A stretch of DNA of 64,000 nt, taken from positions 124,001-188,000 of the forward strand of contig NZ_JAHDTI010000004.1 in NCBI RefSeq assembly GCF_018531495.1, in the 5' to 3' direction. The position numbers were made by a program, and so were the translations under genes. Below, piece by piece: positions 8,332 through 19,957 of this stretch. Position 1 is the first letter of the stretch, and each line of letters begins with the position of its first letter. This DNA comes from Nonomuraea sediminis (GTDB lineage Bacteria; Actinomycetota; Actinomycetes; Streptosporangiales; Streptosporangiaceae). The notes under the pieces are model-generated. The model was not told the DNA's origin, searched no databases, and saw only the letters and a list, made by a program, of their open reading frames with translations.

Positions 8332-9716
8332 GATGAACTCCACAGGTGCAGGGCGGCGTAGGCCCGCCAGGGCCGCCACCGTTCGATGTGATCTCTGGGG
8401 ATGCCCAGGGCGGCCATGCGCTTGTCGAGCACCAGGTCGCCCGTGGGCCAGGCGTCCGGATCGCGCAGCGCCCTGAGCGCGACGTAGCTGGCGGTCCACG
8501 GGCCGATCCCGGGGACCTCGAGCAGCGCCGCCACGGCCTCCGCGGGATCCTGGCCGCCGTCCAGGTCGATCTCGCCTCCGGCGATCCGTCCCGCCAGGTC
8601 CCGCATCGTGGCGATGCGCCGGTTCGTCAGCCCGAGCCCGGTGAGGTCGGCCTCGGCCAGCTGCTCCGGCGTGGGGAAGAGCCCGTCGGCGCCCGCCCTG
8701 GCGACGATCCTGCCGAGCAGGGTCCTGGCCCCCTTCACGGAGACCTGCTGGCCCACCACCGCACGGACGGCCAGCTCGAACCCGTCGAACGCGCCGGGCA
8801 CCCGCAGCCCCGGCCGCGCCTCGACCAGCGCCCGCAGCGACGTCTGGCCCAGCTGTTCGGAGATCGCCCCTGGGTCGGCGTCCAGGTCCAGCATGCGACG
8901 GCACCTGGCCACGATCCTGGGAAGCTGCCGGGTGTCCGAGATCGAGGCGTCCAGCGCGATGTGCCCGTCCAGCGGCGTGAGCGTGATCGTGCCGCCGGGC
9001 ACGAGCCGCGTGTAGGAGGACTCGTCGGCCACCTCGAGCCCCGGAATCGCGCGGGAGGCCAGGAACGCGAAGACGCCGCCGGCGTCGTACGGCTCGCGCC
9101 TGTTCAACCGCAGCCGGAGCGAGACCTCCTCGGAGTCGTGCCGGGGACCGGCCGTGGCGCGCAGCTCGCTGGGCGTGAAGCCGTACGTCTCGCGCATCGT
9201 GGCGTTGAACTGCCTGACGCTGCCGAACCCCGCGGCGAAGGCCACCTCGGTGACCGGCAGCGGCGTCTCGGTGAGCAACTGCTTGGCGAGCAGCAGCCGC
9301 TTCGTCCTGGCCACCGCGAGCGGCCCCACGCCGAGCTCGCCGACGAACAGGCGGTGCAGGTGGCGCTCGGTGATGTGCAGCCTGCGCGCCAGCCCGGCCA
9401 CGCCGTGCTCGTCCGCCGCGCCGTCGTCGATGAGCCGCAGCGCGCGGCCGATGAGGTCGCCCCGCAGGTCCCAGCCGGGATCGCCGGGCGACAGCTCGGG
9501 ACGGCACCGCTTGCACGGCCGGAACCCGGCCGCCTCCGCCGACGCCGCGTGCCGGTAGAAGCGCACGTTGCGGGACGCCGGGGTGCGGGCCGGGCAGATC
9601 GGGCGACAGTAGATGCGCGTCGTCGTCACCGCCGTGTAGAAGCGCCCGTCGAACCGGGCGTCCCGGGCGCTGACCGCCCGGTAGCAGGAGTCGAAGTCGA
9701 GCTCTAGTGGTGACAT
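8328..9716 (-). CDS. Ada-AlkA fusion: methylphosphotriester sensor and 3-methyladenine DNA glycosylase
   Basis: A 462-residue protein from the ATG at 9716. The N-terminal Ada zinc domain (about residues 1-75) has the four Cys ligands, including IYCRPICPA and RPCKRCRPE. The first of these Cys residues accepts methyl from DNA phosphotriesters and turns the protein into an activator. An AraC-type HTH follows (about 85-170), then an AlkA N-terminal domain and a HhH-GPD glycosylase domain (about 310-460, VPGIGPWTASYVALR) with the catalytic Asp in PTGDLVLDK. It combines sensing of alkylation damage with removal of alkylated bases. It is translationally coupled to the methyltransferase gene. Two direct repeats lie upstream. 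Confidence 0.93.
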   Translation of the reverse strand: MSPLELDFDSCYRAVSARDARFDGRFYTAVTTTRIYCRPICPARTPASRNVRFYRHAASAEAAGFRPCKRCRPELSPGDPGWDLRGDLIGRALRLIDDGAADEHGVAGLARRLHITERHLHRLFVGELGVGPLAVARTKRLLLAKQLLTETPLPVTEVAFAAGFGSVRQFNATMRETYGFTPSELRATAGPRHDSEEVSLRLRLNRREPYDAGGVFAFLASRAIPGLEVADESSYTRLVPGGTITLTPLDGHIALDASISDTRQLPRIVARCRRMLDLDADPGAISEQLGQTSLRALVEARPGLRVPGAFDGFELAVRAVVGQQVSVKGARTLLGRIVARAGADGLFPTPEQLAEADLTGLGLTNRRIATMRDLAGRIAGGEIDLDGGQDPAEAVAALLEVPGIGPWTASYVALRALRDPDAWPTGDLVLDKRMAALGIPRDHIERWRPWRAYAALHLWSSS

Positions 9717-9748
9717 GTGCTCGACGATATGCCGCGGCCGACGACCTT

Positions 9749-9826
9749 GACTGGCGGGATTCGGACCTTGCCGTGAAAGCGCAGGTGAGCACGTCGAAGC
9801 GGGTGACCGGCGGGAATCGGACATCG
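9749..9826. repeat. Paired imperfect direct repeats upstream of Ada-AlkA
   Basis: Two copies of a 22-base element occur at 9749-9770 and 9805-9826. They share GGCGGGAWTCGGAC and differ at about four positions overall. On the gene's strand they read GTCCGAWTCCCGCC and begin 33 and 89 bases before the Ada-AlkA ATG. Direct repeats at a promoter fit binding by the AraC-type domain of methylated Ada; this is inference from position. Confidence 0.45.
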
Positions 9827-9831
9827 TCTCG

Positions 9832-11040
9832 TCACGGTTCCCTGCGCAGCGGCGAGAGCAGGATCGGCACCCAGCTCAGCGCCATGACCACCGCGCCGGT
9901 CCACATCGGCACGCGCACGCCGCCCACCTCGCCGAGCAGCCCCGCAAGCAGCCCGCCCAGGCCGAGCGCCCCCGTCAGCAGCAGGCGCATCGTCGCGGTC
10001 ATCCTGCCCAGCATGCCGTCGGGCGTGACGCGCTGCCGCAGGCTCACCAGCAGCACGTTGTTCACCCCGGTGCGGAACGTCAGCACGAACCACGCGGCCG
10101 CCGCGGCCACCAGCCAGCCGCCGCGGTCGAGGAACGGCGTGACGAGCGCCGCGGGCGTCGTGGCCATGCTGACCAGCCACACCGCCCGCCCGGTCCCCAG
10201 CCGGCGCCCGATCAGGTGCGCGGCCGACGACCCCGCCAGCACGCCGAGCCCGCCCACCGCGAGGTAGGCCCCGAGGACCCAGGCCGGATACCCCAGTTGC
10301 TCGACGATCAGCACGGGCAGCAGCACCGAGCACAGCGGGAACGCCAGGTTCGCCATCGATCCCTGCACGGTCGCCGCCACCAGCACCGGGTTCCCGAACA
10401 GGAACCGCACCCCGTCACGGACCCGCCGGTCGCCGGCCGTACCGCCCTCGAGACGAGGCTCGGGGACGCCGCGCAGCCACAGTGCCGACCACAGGTAGGA
10501 CAGCGCGTCCAGCAGGATCGCCACCGGCGCGCCCGCCACCTGCACCAGCACGCCCGCCAGGCTCCTGCCCGCGATGTCCATCCCCGCGCCCGTCCCCACC
10601 AGCAGCGAGTTGGCCCCCGTCAGCCGCGAACGGCCGACGAGCCCGGGCAGCAGGCTGTAGGAGGCCACGTCGAACAGCAGCGTCCCGCCGCCCACCAGCA
10701 CCGCGGCCGCGTACAGCTGCCCCATCGACAGCCACCCCGCCCACCAGGCCACCGGTACGGTCACCAGCGTCGCGGCCCGCAGTGCGTCCATCCCCACCAT
10801 CACCGGGCGCCGCCTGACGCGGTCCACCCAGGCGCCGGCGGGCAACCCGAGGACGAGCACGGTCAGCGTCCCGAGCGCGCTGAGCAGCCCGAGCTGGCCT
10901 GGACCCGCGTGCAGCGCGGTGACGGCCAGCAGCGGGAGCGCCACGTAGCTGATCTGGCTGCCGAGCTGGCTGACGGCGGCGGCCAGGTAGACGTTGCGGA
11001 ATCCGGAGTGCCGCAGCAGCGGCGTTTCTACGACGGTCAT
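9832..11040 (-). CDS. MFS transporter (macrolide-efflux-like)
   Basis: A 402-residue protein with about twelve hydrophobic segments. The N-terminus (GFRNVYLAAAVSQLGSQISY) and the loop WVDRVRRRPVMVGMD fit the MFS_3/enterobactin- or macrolide-exporter-like group of major facilitators. The substrate is unknown. The gene is divergent from the ArsR-like regulator at 11087, with only 46 bases between the start codons, so both promoters overlap and the regulator probably controls it. Its 3' end lies next to the direct repeats of the Ada-AlkA promoter. Confidence 0.85.
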   Translation of the reverse strand: MTVVETPLLRHSGFRNVYLAAAVSQLGSQISYVALPLLAVTALHAGPGQLGLLSALGTLTVLVLGLPAGAWVDRVRRRPVMVGMDALRAATLVTVPVAWWAGWLSMGQLYAAAVLVGGGTLLFDVASYSLLPGLVGRSRLTGANSLLVGTGAGMDIAGRSLAGVLVQVAGAPVAILLDALSYLWSALWLRGVPEPRLEGGTAGDRRVRDGVRFLFGNPVLVAATVQGSMANLAFPLCSVLLPVLIVEQLGYPAWVLGAYLAVGGLGVLAGSSAAHLIGRRLGTGRAVWLVSMATTPAALVTPFLDRGGWLVAAAAAWFVLTFRTGVNNVLLVSLRQRVTPDGMLGRMTATMRLLLTGALGLGGLLAGLLGEVGGVRVPMWTGAVVMALSWVPILLSPLRREP

Positions 11041-11086
11041 GCCGTAGACGATCCGAGCAGGCGGGCCGTAGTGCTATTGATTAAGT

Positions 11087-12058
11087 GTGAAGCGAATCGA
11101 GCTGCCCTTCACGCCGCAGGACGTGGCCAACATCCGCTTCGCGATCTCCCCGCTCGGCGAGGTCGTGGCCAGCGTGCGCGTGGTGAAGGACCCGGACGCG
11201 CACCCGCTGCTCAAGCCGTGGGCGCACGAGGTCCGCCGGCGCCTGGCCGACGTGGACTGGCGGCTGCTGTCGGCCCTGGTCCCCGTGCCGACGGTGACGA
11301 TCGCGGGGTTCACCTGCACGCCACCCTCCACCTCGATGCCCGACCTGGAGCTCGAGCTGGCCACGATGCGGGGTGCGGCCGGCAGGGTCAGATCCGACCT
11401 GGAGGACGCCCGCGCGACCCACATCCGCGAGCTCTACGACGACCCGGACAGGGGCCTGGAACGCCTGACGGGGGAGGTGTCGGCCTACTGGGAGGCCGCC
11501 ATGGCGCCCTACTGGCCGCGGATCAGGTCGCTGCTGGAGGGCGAGATCCTCTACCGCGCCCGCCTGCTGGCCGAGGGCGGCGCCCAGCGCATGCTCGCCG
11601 ACCTGGACGAGGCCATCGACTGGCAGGACGGCCGGCTGACCGTCAGGCACCGGTTCGCCTCGGGCACGCGCAGCCTGCGCGGCCTCGGCCTGCTGCTGAT
11701 CCCCAGCGTGTTCGTCTGGCCGCGCGTCTTCTCGGTGACGACGCCGCCCTACCAGCCGACGGTCCGCTACCCGGCCCGCGGCATCGCCACGCTCTGGGAA
11801 CGCCACGACATCGACGTCCCTGAGGCCCTGGCCGCCGTCCTGGGCCACACGCGTGCCCGCCTCCTGGCCGAACTCGACCAACCGGCCTCCACCCAGGCGC
11901 TGGCGATGCGCCTGGGCCTGTCGGAACCGGGAACCAGCCAGCACCTCACGGCGCTGCGCCGCGCGGGCCTGTGCACGGCGCACCGGACAGGCCGCTACGT
12001 CCTCTACGCCCGCAGCGCCGTCGGGGAGTCGCTACTTGGAGGAAACCCCGACGCCTAG
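11087..12058 (+). CDS. ArsR-like winged-helix regulator with large N-terminal domain
   Basis: A 323-residue protein starting with GTG. The C-terminal 80 residues hold an ArsR-type winged helix (STQALAMRLGLSEPGTSQHL, then ALRRAGLCTAHRTGRYVLY). The first 240 residues form an alpha/beta domain of the DUF5937-like kind that is common in actinobacterial ArsR-like proteins and is thought to bind a ligand. No metal-binding Cys cluster is visible, so metal sensing is unlikely. It is divergent from the MFS gene. Its end overlaps the convergent NYN gene by 27 bases. Confidence 0.8.
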   Translation: MKRIELPFTPQDVANIRFAISPLGEVVASVRVVKDPDAHPLLKPWAHEVRRRLADVDWRLLSALVPVPTVTIAGFTCTPPSTSMPDLELELATMRGAAGRVRSDLEDARATHIRELYDDPDRGLERLTGEVSAYWEAAMAPYWPRIRSLLEGEILYRARLLAEGGAQRMLADLDEAIDWQDGRLTVRHRFASGTRSLRGLGLLLIPSVFVWPRVFSVTTPPYQPTVRYPARGIATLWERHDIDVPEALAAVLGHTRARLLAELDQPASTQALAMRLGLSEPGTSQHLTALRRAGLCTAHRTGRYVLYARSAVGESLLGGNPDA

Positions 12059-12973
12059 ATCGAACTCGCGGTAGACGCGGGCCCAGAAGCCGTCGCGCAG
12101 CCACACGCGGGCCTCCGGGTAGGGGCGCAGCGAGTGGCCGAGCTCCTTCTCCGCCTCGATGAGCAGTTCGGTGTCGATGACGGTGGGCAGGATGGGCCCC
12201 GGCAGCAGGTCGCGGATGTTGTCGCGGCCGCGGGTGAGGATCCACTTCTGCGCCACGTGCTCGCCCACGTCCTCCACGCGCGGGCGCGACGGCCCGAGCT
12301 TGGCCACCTGGCCCGGCTTGACGTGCGGCTTGGCGGGCGCCCGGCCGGCGAAGACCTGCGCGGGCGAGGGCGCCGCGGCGGGCGGGGTGACGGGCACCGG
12401 CTGCGGTGCGCGGGAGAAATACGGCCTCAGGAAATCAGCGGAGATCACTTCGACGGTGTCGGACTCCCACACGAGGCGTTCGGCCTGGTTCGTGCCATAA
12501 GGCGGCTCGACGCCCCACAGGTGAATGCGGACCCCGTAGGCCTGCGCGGCCTCGACGGCGGGCACCATGTCCTCATCGCCCGCCAGCAGGATCGTGTCGG
12601 TCACCGCATGATGCCTGGCCAGCGCCTCAAGATCGCTCCTGATCTGCGCGTCAACGCCTTTCTGCTGGCCACGGGCGTTCAGGTTGCCAAGCCGTACCTT
12701 CACCCAGGGCAGCTGGGCGATCACCCGCTGGTCGACGGTGGGCACGCGGTCACGAGCGGCGTCATACCAATAGATCCGCAGAAGTTCGCCAGAAATACGT
12801 TCCTCTGCATGTTTCTGTAGACTCTGGATCAGCTCATCGGCGGCCACCCGATATTCCTTGCGCTCCTTGGCGCCGAGCAGCACTTCACCTGCGGCAGCGT
12901 ACAGATAACCGACATCCACCAGGACGGCGTACTTGGCTGCCACGGGATGCGGCATGAGGTCTGGGATGGCCAT
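12032..12973 (-). CDS. NYN-domain (LabA/DUF88-like) putative ribonuclease
   Basis: A 313-residue protein. The NYN/PIN-like fold is shown by spaced acidic residues: AVLVDVGYL near residue 18, QKGVDAQIRSDLEAL near 105 and LLAGDEDMVPAVEAAQ near 128. These correspond to the metal-binding pocket of NYN nucleases. A Pro/Ala-rich linker near 195-225 leads to a C-terminal OST-HTH/LOTUS-like domain of about 85 residues. Members are thought to cut RNA, but the target is unknown. Third-position GC is less extreme in its 5' half than in the neighbours. Confidence 0.8.
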   Translation of the reverse strand: MAIPDLMPHPVAAKYAVLVDVGYLYAAAGEVLLGAKERKEYRVAADELIQSLQKHAEERISGELLRIYWYDAARDRVPTVDQRVIAQLPWVKVRLGNLNARGQQKGVDAQIRSDLEALARHHAVTDTILLAGDEDMVPAVEAAQAYGVRIHLWGVEPPYGTNQAERLVWESDTVEVISADFLRPYFSRAPQPVPVTPPAAAPSPAQVFAGRAPAKPHVKPGQVAKLGPSRPRVEDVGEHVAQKWILTRGRDNIRDLLPGPILPTVIDTELLIEAEKELGHSLRPYPEARVWLRDGFWARVYREFDLGVGVSSK

Positions 12974-13079
12974 GTCGTCCTCCAGGCCGCGGCGTTAGTT
13001 GATCGGCCGACTATATACGCCTTCTTTTCTAGATAGTCCCAACTCCCGGGGAGCTTGACACCCGTTTCCTGGGATCTAT

Positions 13080-13280
13080 CTAGGGTAGAGCGCTGATACG
13101 CCAAGCCGCCTTCCCCGGAGCGAGTGGCTTACGCATCGATCGGGCCGGGTTTCGCCATGTTTCGGTCTTGCGTACGGCAGGCCGCGGCCGATCGGTCTCG
13201 CGCGTGGCGAGCACGGCCACCAGAGCGGCGATCTCCTCCGGTGTGGCGTCCCCTCGGACAATGCGCAAATGCGTGCTCAT
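13080..13280 (-). CDS. accE: Acyl-CoA carboxylase epsilon subunit
   Basis: A 66-residue protein starting at the ATG that overlaps the stop of the carboxylase beta gene. The pattern [20 protein letters not shown] followed by a basic, Trp-containing tail ([21 protein letters not shown]) is the hallmark of the small AccE/PccE subunits of actinobacteria. These stabilise the complex between the biotinylated alpha subunit and the beta subunit. It is short but well supported by sequence and position. Confidence 0.88.
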   Translation of the reverse strand: MSTHLRIVRGDATPEEIAALVAVLATRETDRPRPAVRKTETWRNPARSMRKPLAPGKAAWRISALP

Positions 13281-14869
13281 AGTGGGATGTTGCCATGCTT
13301 CTTGGCCGGCAGCGACGCCCGCTTGTTGCGCAGCGCGCGCAGCGCCCTGACGATCTGGCCCCGCGTCTCCGACGGACGGATCACCGCGTCGACGTAGCCG
13401 CGCTCGGCCGCGATGTAGGGGTTGGCGAGCGTGTCCTCGTACTCGGTCACCAGGCGGGCCCGCTCGGCGTCCGGGTTCTCGGCGCCCGCGAGCTCGCGCC
13501 GGTAGAGGATGTTGACCGCGCCCTGCGCGCCCATCACCGCGATCTGCGCGGTGGGCCAGGCCAGGTTCACGTCCGCGCCGAGGTGCTTGGAGCCCATGAC
13601 ATCGTAGGCCCCGCCGTAGGCCTTGCGGGTGATGACCGTGACCAGCGGAACCGTGGCCTCGGCGTAGGCGTAGAGCAGCTTGGCGCCGCGCCGGATGATT
13701 CCGTTCCATTCCTGGTCGGTCCCCGGCAGGAATCCCGGCACATCCACAAATGTCAGGATCGGGATATTGAATGCATCACATGTTCGGATAAATCGTGCTG
13801 CCTTCTCGGATGCGTTGATATCGAGGCATCCGGCGAAATGCATCGGCTGGTTGGCCACGACCCCGACCGGCCTGCCGTCCACCCGGCCGTAGCCGACCAC
13901 GACGTTGGGCGCGAACAGCGCGTGCACCTCGAGGAACTCCCCGTCGTCCAGCACGTGCTCGATGACCTGGTGCATGTCGTAGGGCTGGTTGGCCGAGTCG
14001 GGGATGAGCTCGTCCAACTCGGGATCGCGGTCCAGGTCCTCGGCGCTGTCGTAGGCGGGCGCCTCGTCAAGGTTGTTGGAGGGCAGGTAGGACAGCAGCG
14101 CCTTGACGTAGTCCAGCGCGTCCTGCTCGTCGGCGGCCTGGTAGTGGGCCACGCCCGACTTGGTGTTGTGCGCGTGCGCGCCGCCCAGCTCCTCGAAGCT
14201 GACCTCCTCGCCCGTCACCGTCTTGATGACGTCGGGACCCGTGATGAACATGTGCGAGGTCTGGTCCACCATCACCACGAAGTCGGTCAGCGCGGGGGAG
14301 TACACGTGCCCGCCGGCCGCGGCGCCCATGATGAGCGAGATCTGCGGGATGACGCCGGAGGCGTGCACGTTGCGCTTGAAGATCTCGGCGTACAGGCCGA
14401 GCGCGACCACGCCCTCCTGGATACGCGCGCCGCCGCCCTCGTTGATCCCGATGATCGGGCAGCCGGTCTTCAGCGCCAGGTCGAGCACCTTGACGATCTT
14501 CTCGCCGTACACCTCGCCGAGCGAGCCGCCGAAGACGGTCACGTCCTGTGAGAAGACGCAGACCTGGCGGCCGTCGATCGTGCCGTACCCGGTGATCACG
14601 CCGTCGCCGTAGGGGCGGCGCTTCTCCAGCCCGAACATGGTCGAGCGGTGCCGGGCGAACTCGTCGAACTCCACGAACGAGTCCTCGTCCAGCAGCGCGA
14701 GCACCCGCTCGCGGGCCGTCATCTTGCCGCGCGCGTGCTGCTTGTCCACCGCCGCCGCGGATCCGGCGTGCGCCGCCTCGTCCAGCCGCCGGGCCAGATC
14801 GGCGATCTTTCCTGCGGTGGTGTGGATATCCGGCTCGTCCGGCATAGCCTCAGCAGCAGGCGTGCTCAT
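13277..14869 (-). CDS. pccB: Acyl-CoA (propionyl-CoA type) carboxylase beta subunit
   Basis: A 530-residue carboxyltransferase subunit (ATG at 14869, GAGGAG upstream; an ATG at 14890 is an alternative). It contains the crotonase-like N and C halves, including the oxyanion-hole regions [13 protein letters not shown] and [14 protein letters not shown]. It transfers carboxyl from biotin to acetyl- or propionyl-CoA and feeds fatty acid and methyl-branched lipid synthesis. It is coupled to accE. The biotin-carrying alpha subunit is not in the window, although birA, which charges it, is at 28602. About 30 codons near 13740-13830 have clearly AT-richer third positions than the rest. Confidence 0.94.
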   Translation of the reverse strand: MSTPAAEAMPDEPDIHTTAGKIADLARRLDEAAHAGSAAAVDKQHARGKMTARERVLALLDEDSFVEFDEFARHRSTMFGLEKRRPYGDGVITGYGTIDGRQVCVFSQDVTVFGGSLGEVYGEKIVKVLDLALKTGCPIIGINEGGGARIQEGVVALGLYAEIFKRNVHASGVIPQISLIMGAAAGGHVYSPALTDFVVMVDQTSHMFITGPDVIKTVTGEEVSFEELGGAHAHNTKSGVAHYQAADEQDALDYVKALLSYLPSNNLDEAPAYDSAEDLDRDPELDELIPDSANQPYDMHQVIEHVLDDGEFLEVHALFAPNVVVGYGRVDGRPVGVVANQPMHFAGCLDINASEKAARFIRTCDAFNIPILTFVDVPGFLPGTDQEWNGIIRRGAKLLYAYAEATVPLVTVITRKAYGGAYDVMGSKHLGADVNLAWPTAQIAVMGAQGAVNILYRRELAGAENPDAERARLVTEYEDTLANPYIAAERGYVDAVIRPSETRGQIVRALRALRNKRASLPAKKHGNIPL

Positions 14870-14942
14870 TGGTCGCTCACCACTCCTCATTCGCTCACTG
14901 CGTCGGGTTCGCTCCGTATGCGCGCAAGGTTAACGCGCCTCC

Positions 14943-14948
14943 TACAGT
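14943..14948 (+). promoter_or_regulatory. -10 element for a leaderless transcript (ABC ATPase gene)
   Basis: TACAGT ends seven bases before the ATG at 14956 and no Shine-Dalgarno sequence is visible. Actinobacteria often start transcription at the initiation codon in this arrangement. The start site is inferred. Confidence 0.5.
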
Positions 14949-14955
14949 GGACTCC

Positions 14956-15720
14956 ATGACGGAGGCGGTTCGCACGCAGGGGCTGTTCAAGCAATACGGT
15001 CCCCAGATCGCGGTGGCGGGGGTGGACCTGGTCGTCCCGGCGGGAAGTTTCGCCGGGCTGGTCGGCCCCAACGGAGCGGGCAAGACGACAACGCTCAGCA
15101 TGATCACCGGGCTGCTGCGGCCGAACGGCGGGCAGGCCTGGATCGACGGCCTCGACGTGTGGCGCGACCCCTTGCAGGTCAAGGCCCGCATCGGTGTGCT
15201 GCCCGAGGGCCTGCGCCTGTTCGAGCGCCTGTCCGGCCGCGAGCTGCTGATCTACAACGGCCGCCTGCGCGGCATCGCCAAGGGCGACGTCGAGCAGCGC
15301 GCCGAGGAACTGCTGGCCGTGATGGATCTCACGGGCGCGGCCGACAAGCTCGTCGTCGACTACTCCACCGGCATGCGCAAGAAGATCGGCCTGGCCGCGG
15401 CGCTGCTGCACAACCCGTCGGTGCTCTTCCTGGACGAGCCGTTCGAGGGCGTCGACCCGGTCAGCGCGAACACGCTGACCGAGGTGCTGCAGCGCTTCAC
15501 CGCCTCCGGATCCACGGTCATCTTCTCCAGCCACGTGATGGACCTGGTCGAGCGGCTGTGCGACTGGGTGTCGGTGATGAGCGGCGGGCACATCGTGGCG
15601 CAGGGCCCGCTGGCCCAGGTGCGCGGCGGCCGCACGCTCAACGAGGCGTTCATGCAGCTCGTGGGCGGTCCCCGCAACAGCGGCGAGACCGGGCTGAACT
15701 GGCTGGGGGCCAAGCAGTGA
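14956..15720 (+). CDS. ABC transporter ATP-binding protein
   Basis: A 254-residue ATPase with Walker A GPNGAGKTT (about residues 37-45), the signature STGMRKKIGLA, Walker B VLFLDEP and the H-loop SSHVMD. The sequence is of the DrrA/YhaQ-like exporter ATPase type that pairs with a separate membrane subunit. Its stop overlaps the GTG of the permease gene, so the two are co-translated. It is divergent from the carboxylase operon. The substrate is unknown. Confidence 0.92.
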   Translation: MTEAVRTQGLFKQYGPQIAVAGVDLVVPAGSFAGLVGPNGAGKTTTLSMITGLLRPNGGQAWIDGLDVWRDPLQVKARIGVLPEGLRLFERLSGRELLIYNGRLRGIAKGDVEQRAEELLAVMDLTGAADKLVVDYSTGMRKKIGLAAALLHNPSVLFLDEPFEGVDPVSANTLTEVLQRFTASGSTVIFSSHVMDLVERLCDWVSVMSGGHIVAQGPLAQVRGGRTLNEAFMQLVGGPRNSGETGLNWLGAKQ

Positions 15721-17279
15721 CGACGGTCGCGCTTTTCGCCCAGCTCAAGCTGCGGCTGCTGGCGGGCAACCTGCGCGCGGACACGCAGCGCAAGATCGGT
15801 TTCATCTTCACCCTGATCCTCGCGATCGGCCTGGCCGGGCTGGGCTTCCTGCTGATGAGCCTGCTGCGCCTGGCGCCGCACGACGTGGCCGCCCAGATCG
15901 TGATCGTGGTCTACACGTTCATGCTGATCGGCTGGATCGTCGTGCCGCTGCTGGCCTTCGGGCTGGACGACACGCTCGACCCCGCCCGGCTGTCGCTGTT
16001 CCCGCTGCGCACCCGGCAGCTTGCGGTGGGCATGTTCACCGCCTCGGCCACCGGCGTGTGGCCGCTGGCCTCGCTGATCGTCACGCTCGGCGCGATCGTC
16101 GGGCTCGCCTCCGGGTTCGGCGGCGTGGTGCTCGCGGTGCCTGCCGTACTGCTGCAGTTCGCGCTGTGCCTGGTGACCTCGCGGCTGGTGACGACGGCGC
16201 TGTCGAGCGGGCTGCGCAGCAGGCGCGGGCGGGACGTGCTCGCGGTGGCCGCGGTCCTGGTGGTGGTGCTCGCGCAGTTGCCCAACCTGATCATCAACAG
16301 GGGCATCGGCGACCCCGGCGCGATGCTCGACCGGCTGGCGAGCGTGCTGCGCTGGTCCCCGTCGGGGCTGGCCGCGCACGCCATCGCCGACGGCGGGCTG
16401 ACCGGGCTGGTGGAGCTCGTCGTGCTGGCGGCGCTGGTACTGCTGCTCGGCTGGCTGTGGATCAAGGCGCTGAGCAGGGCGCTGGTGACGCCCGACGCCT
16501 CCACGCAGGCCGCCTCGGTGCGCAAGGAGAGCGGGCTGGTCGACCGGTTCCTGCCCGACGGGCAGCTGGCGGCCGTGGTCACCAAGGAGCTCAAGTACGC
16601 CAGGCGGGAGCCCAGGTTCCGGGTCCAGTGGTTCATGTCCGTGGTCGTCACCGCGATCCTGGCCTTCTCCCTCAGCAGCGGACGGAGCGGGCTTCCTACC
16701 GGCCTCGCCGTGCTCTTCCCCGCGTTCGCCGCGCTCATGATCGGGTTGCAGGCGGGCAACAGCTACGGCTTCGACGGGCGCTCGTTCTGGATGAACGCGA
16801 TGGCCTTCGGCTCCGAGCGGCAGGTGCGCGTCGACCTGGCAGGGCGGCACCTGGCCACCGCCGTCATCGGGATGCCGCTGCTGGCCGTGGTCTCCGCCGT
16901 GGTGTGCGCGCTCATCGGTGACTTCGGCGCGCTGGTGCCGGCGATGCTGACCGCCTGGGGCGAGCTGGGGATCGGGCTGGGCGTGGCCTCGCTGATCAGC
17001 GTGCTGATCCCGTACACCGTTCCCGAGCGCCTCAACGCCTTCAGCGGGGCCGCGCCGGGGCAGGGCGGGCAGGCGTTCGCCGCCTCGCTCGGCGGCATGT
17101 TCTCGATCGTGCTGGTGTCGCTGCCCGTGGTGATCCCGATGATGATCGGGATCACCTGGGTCGCCGTGCTCGCGCCGTTCTACGGGCTGCTGATCGAGGT
17201 GCTCGGCAGGCGGCTGGCCGCGCGCGTCGCCTTCCCGAAGCTTCCCGAGCTGCTCGCGGCGGTGTCGAAGGCGAGCTGA
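15717..17279 (+). CDS. ABC transporter permease, large
   Basis: A 520-residue protein (GTG start) with about twelve hydrophobic segments and a cytosolic loop near residues 250-290. It follows the ATPase with a four-base overlap. The two halves look like a duplicated ABC-2-type permease fused into one chain. With the ATPase dimer it should form a complete exporter. I see no motif that identifies the substrate. Confidence 0.85.
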   Translation: MTTVALFAQLKLRLLAGNLRADTQRKIGFIFTLILAIGLAGLGFLLMSLLRLAPHDVAAQIVIVVYTFMLIGWIVVPLLAFGLDDTLDPARLSLFPLRTRQLAVGMFTASATGVWPLASLIVTLGAIVGLASGFGGVVLAVPAVLLQFALCLVTSRLVTTALSSGLRSRRGRDVLAVAAVLVVVLAQLPNLIINRGIGDPGAMLDRLASVLRWSPSGLAAHAIADGGLTGLVELVVLAALVLLLGWLWIKALSRALVTPDASTQAASVRKESGLVDRFLPDGQLAAVVTKELKYARREPRFRVQWFMSVVVTAILAFSLSSGRSGLPTGLAVLFPAFAALMIGLQAGNSYGFDGRSFWMNAMAFGSERQVRVDLAGRHLATAVIGMPLLAVVSAVVCALIGDFGALVPAMLTAWGELGIGLGVASLISVLIPYTVPERLNAFSGAAPGQGGQAFAASLGGMFSIVLVSLPVVIPMMIGITWVAVLAPFYGLLIEVLGRRLAARVAFPKLPELLAAVSKAS

Positions 17280-17335
17280 GTCCACGACGTGAGACCGGTC
17301 TGCGCGCTTTCGAGACGACTCGATAACCTCGGAGC

Positions 17336-19953
<2,618 letters not shown>

Positions 19954-19957
<4 letters not shown>

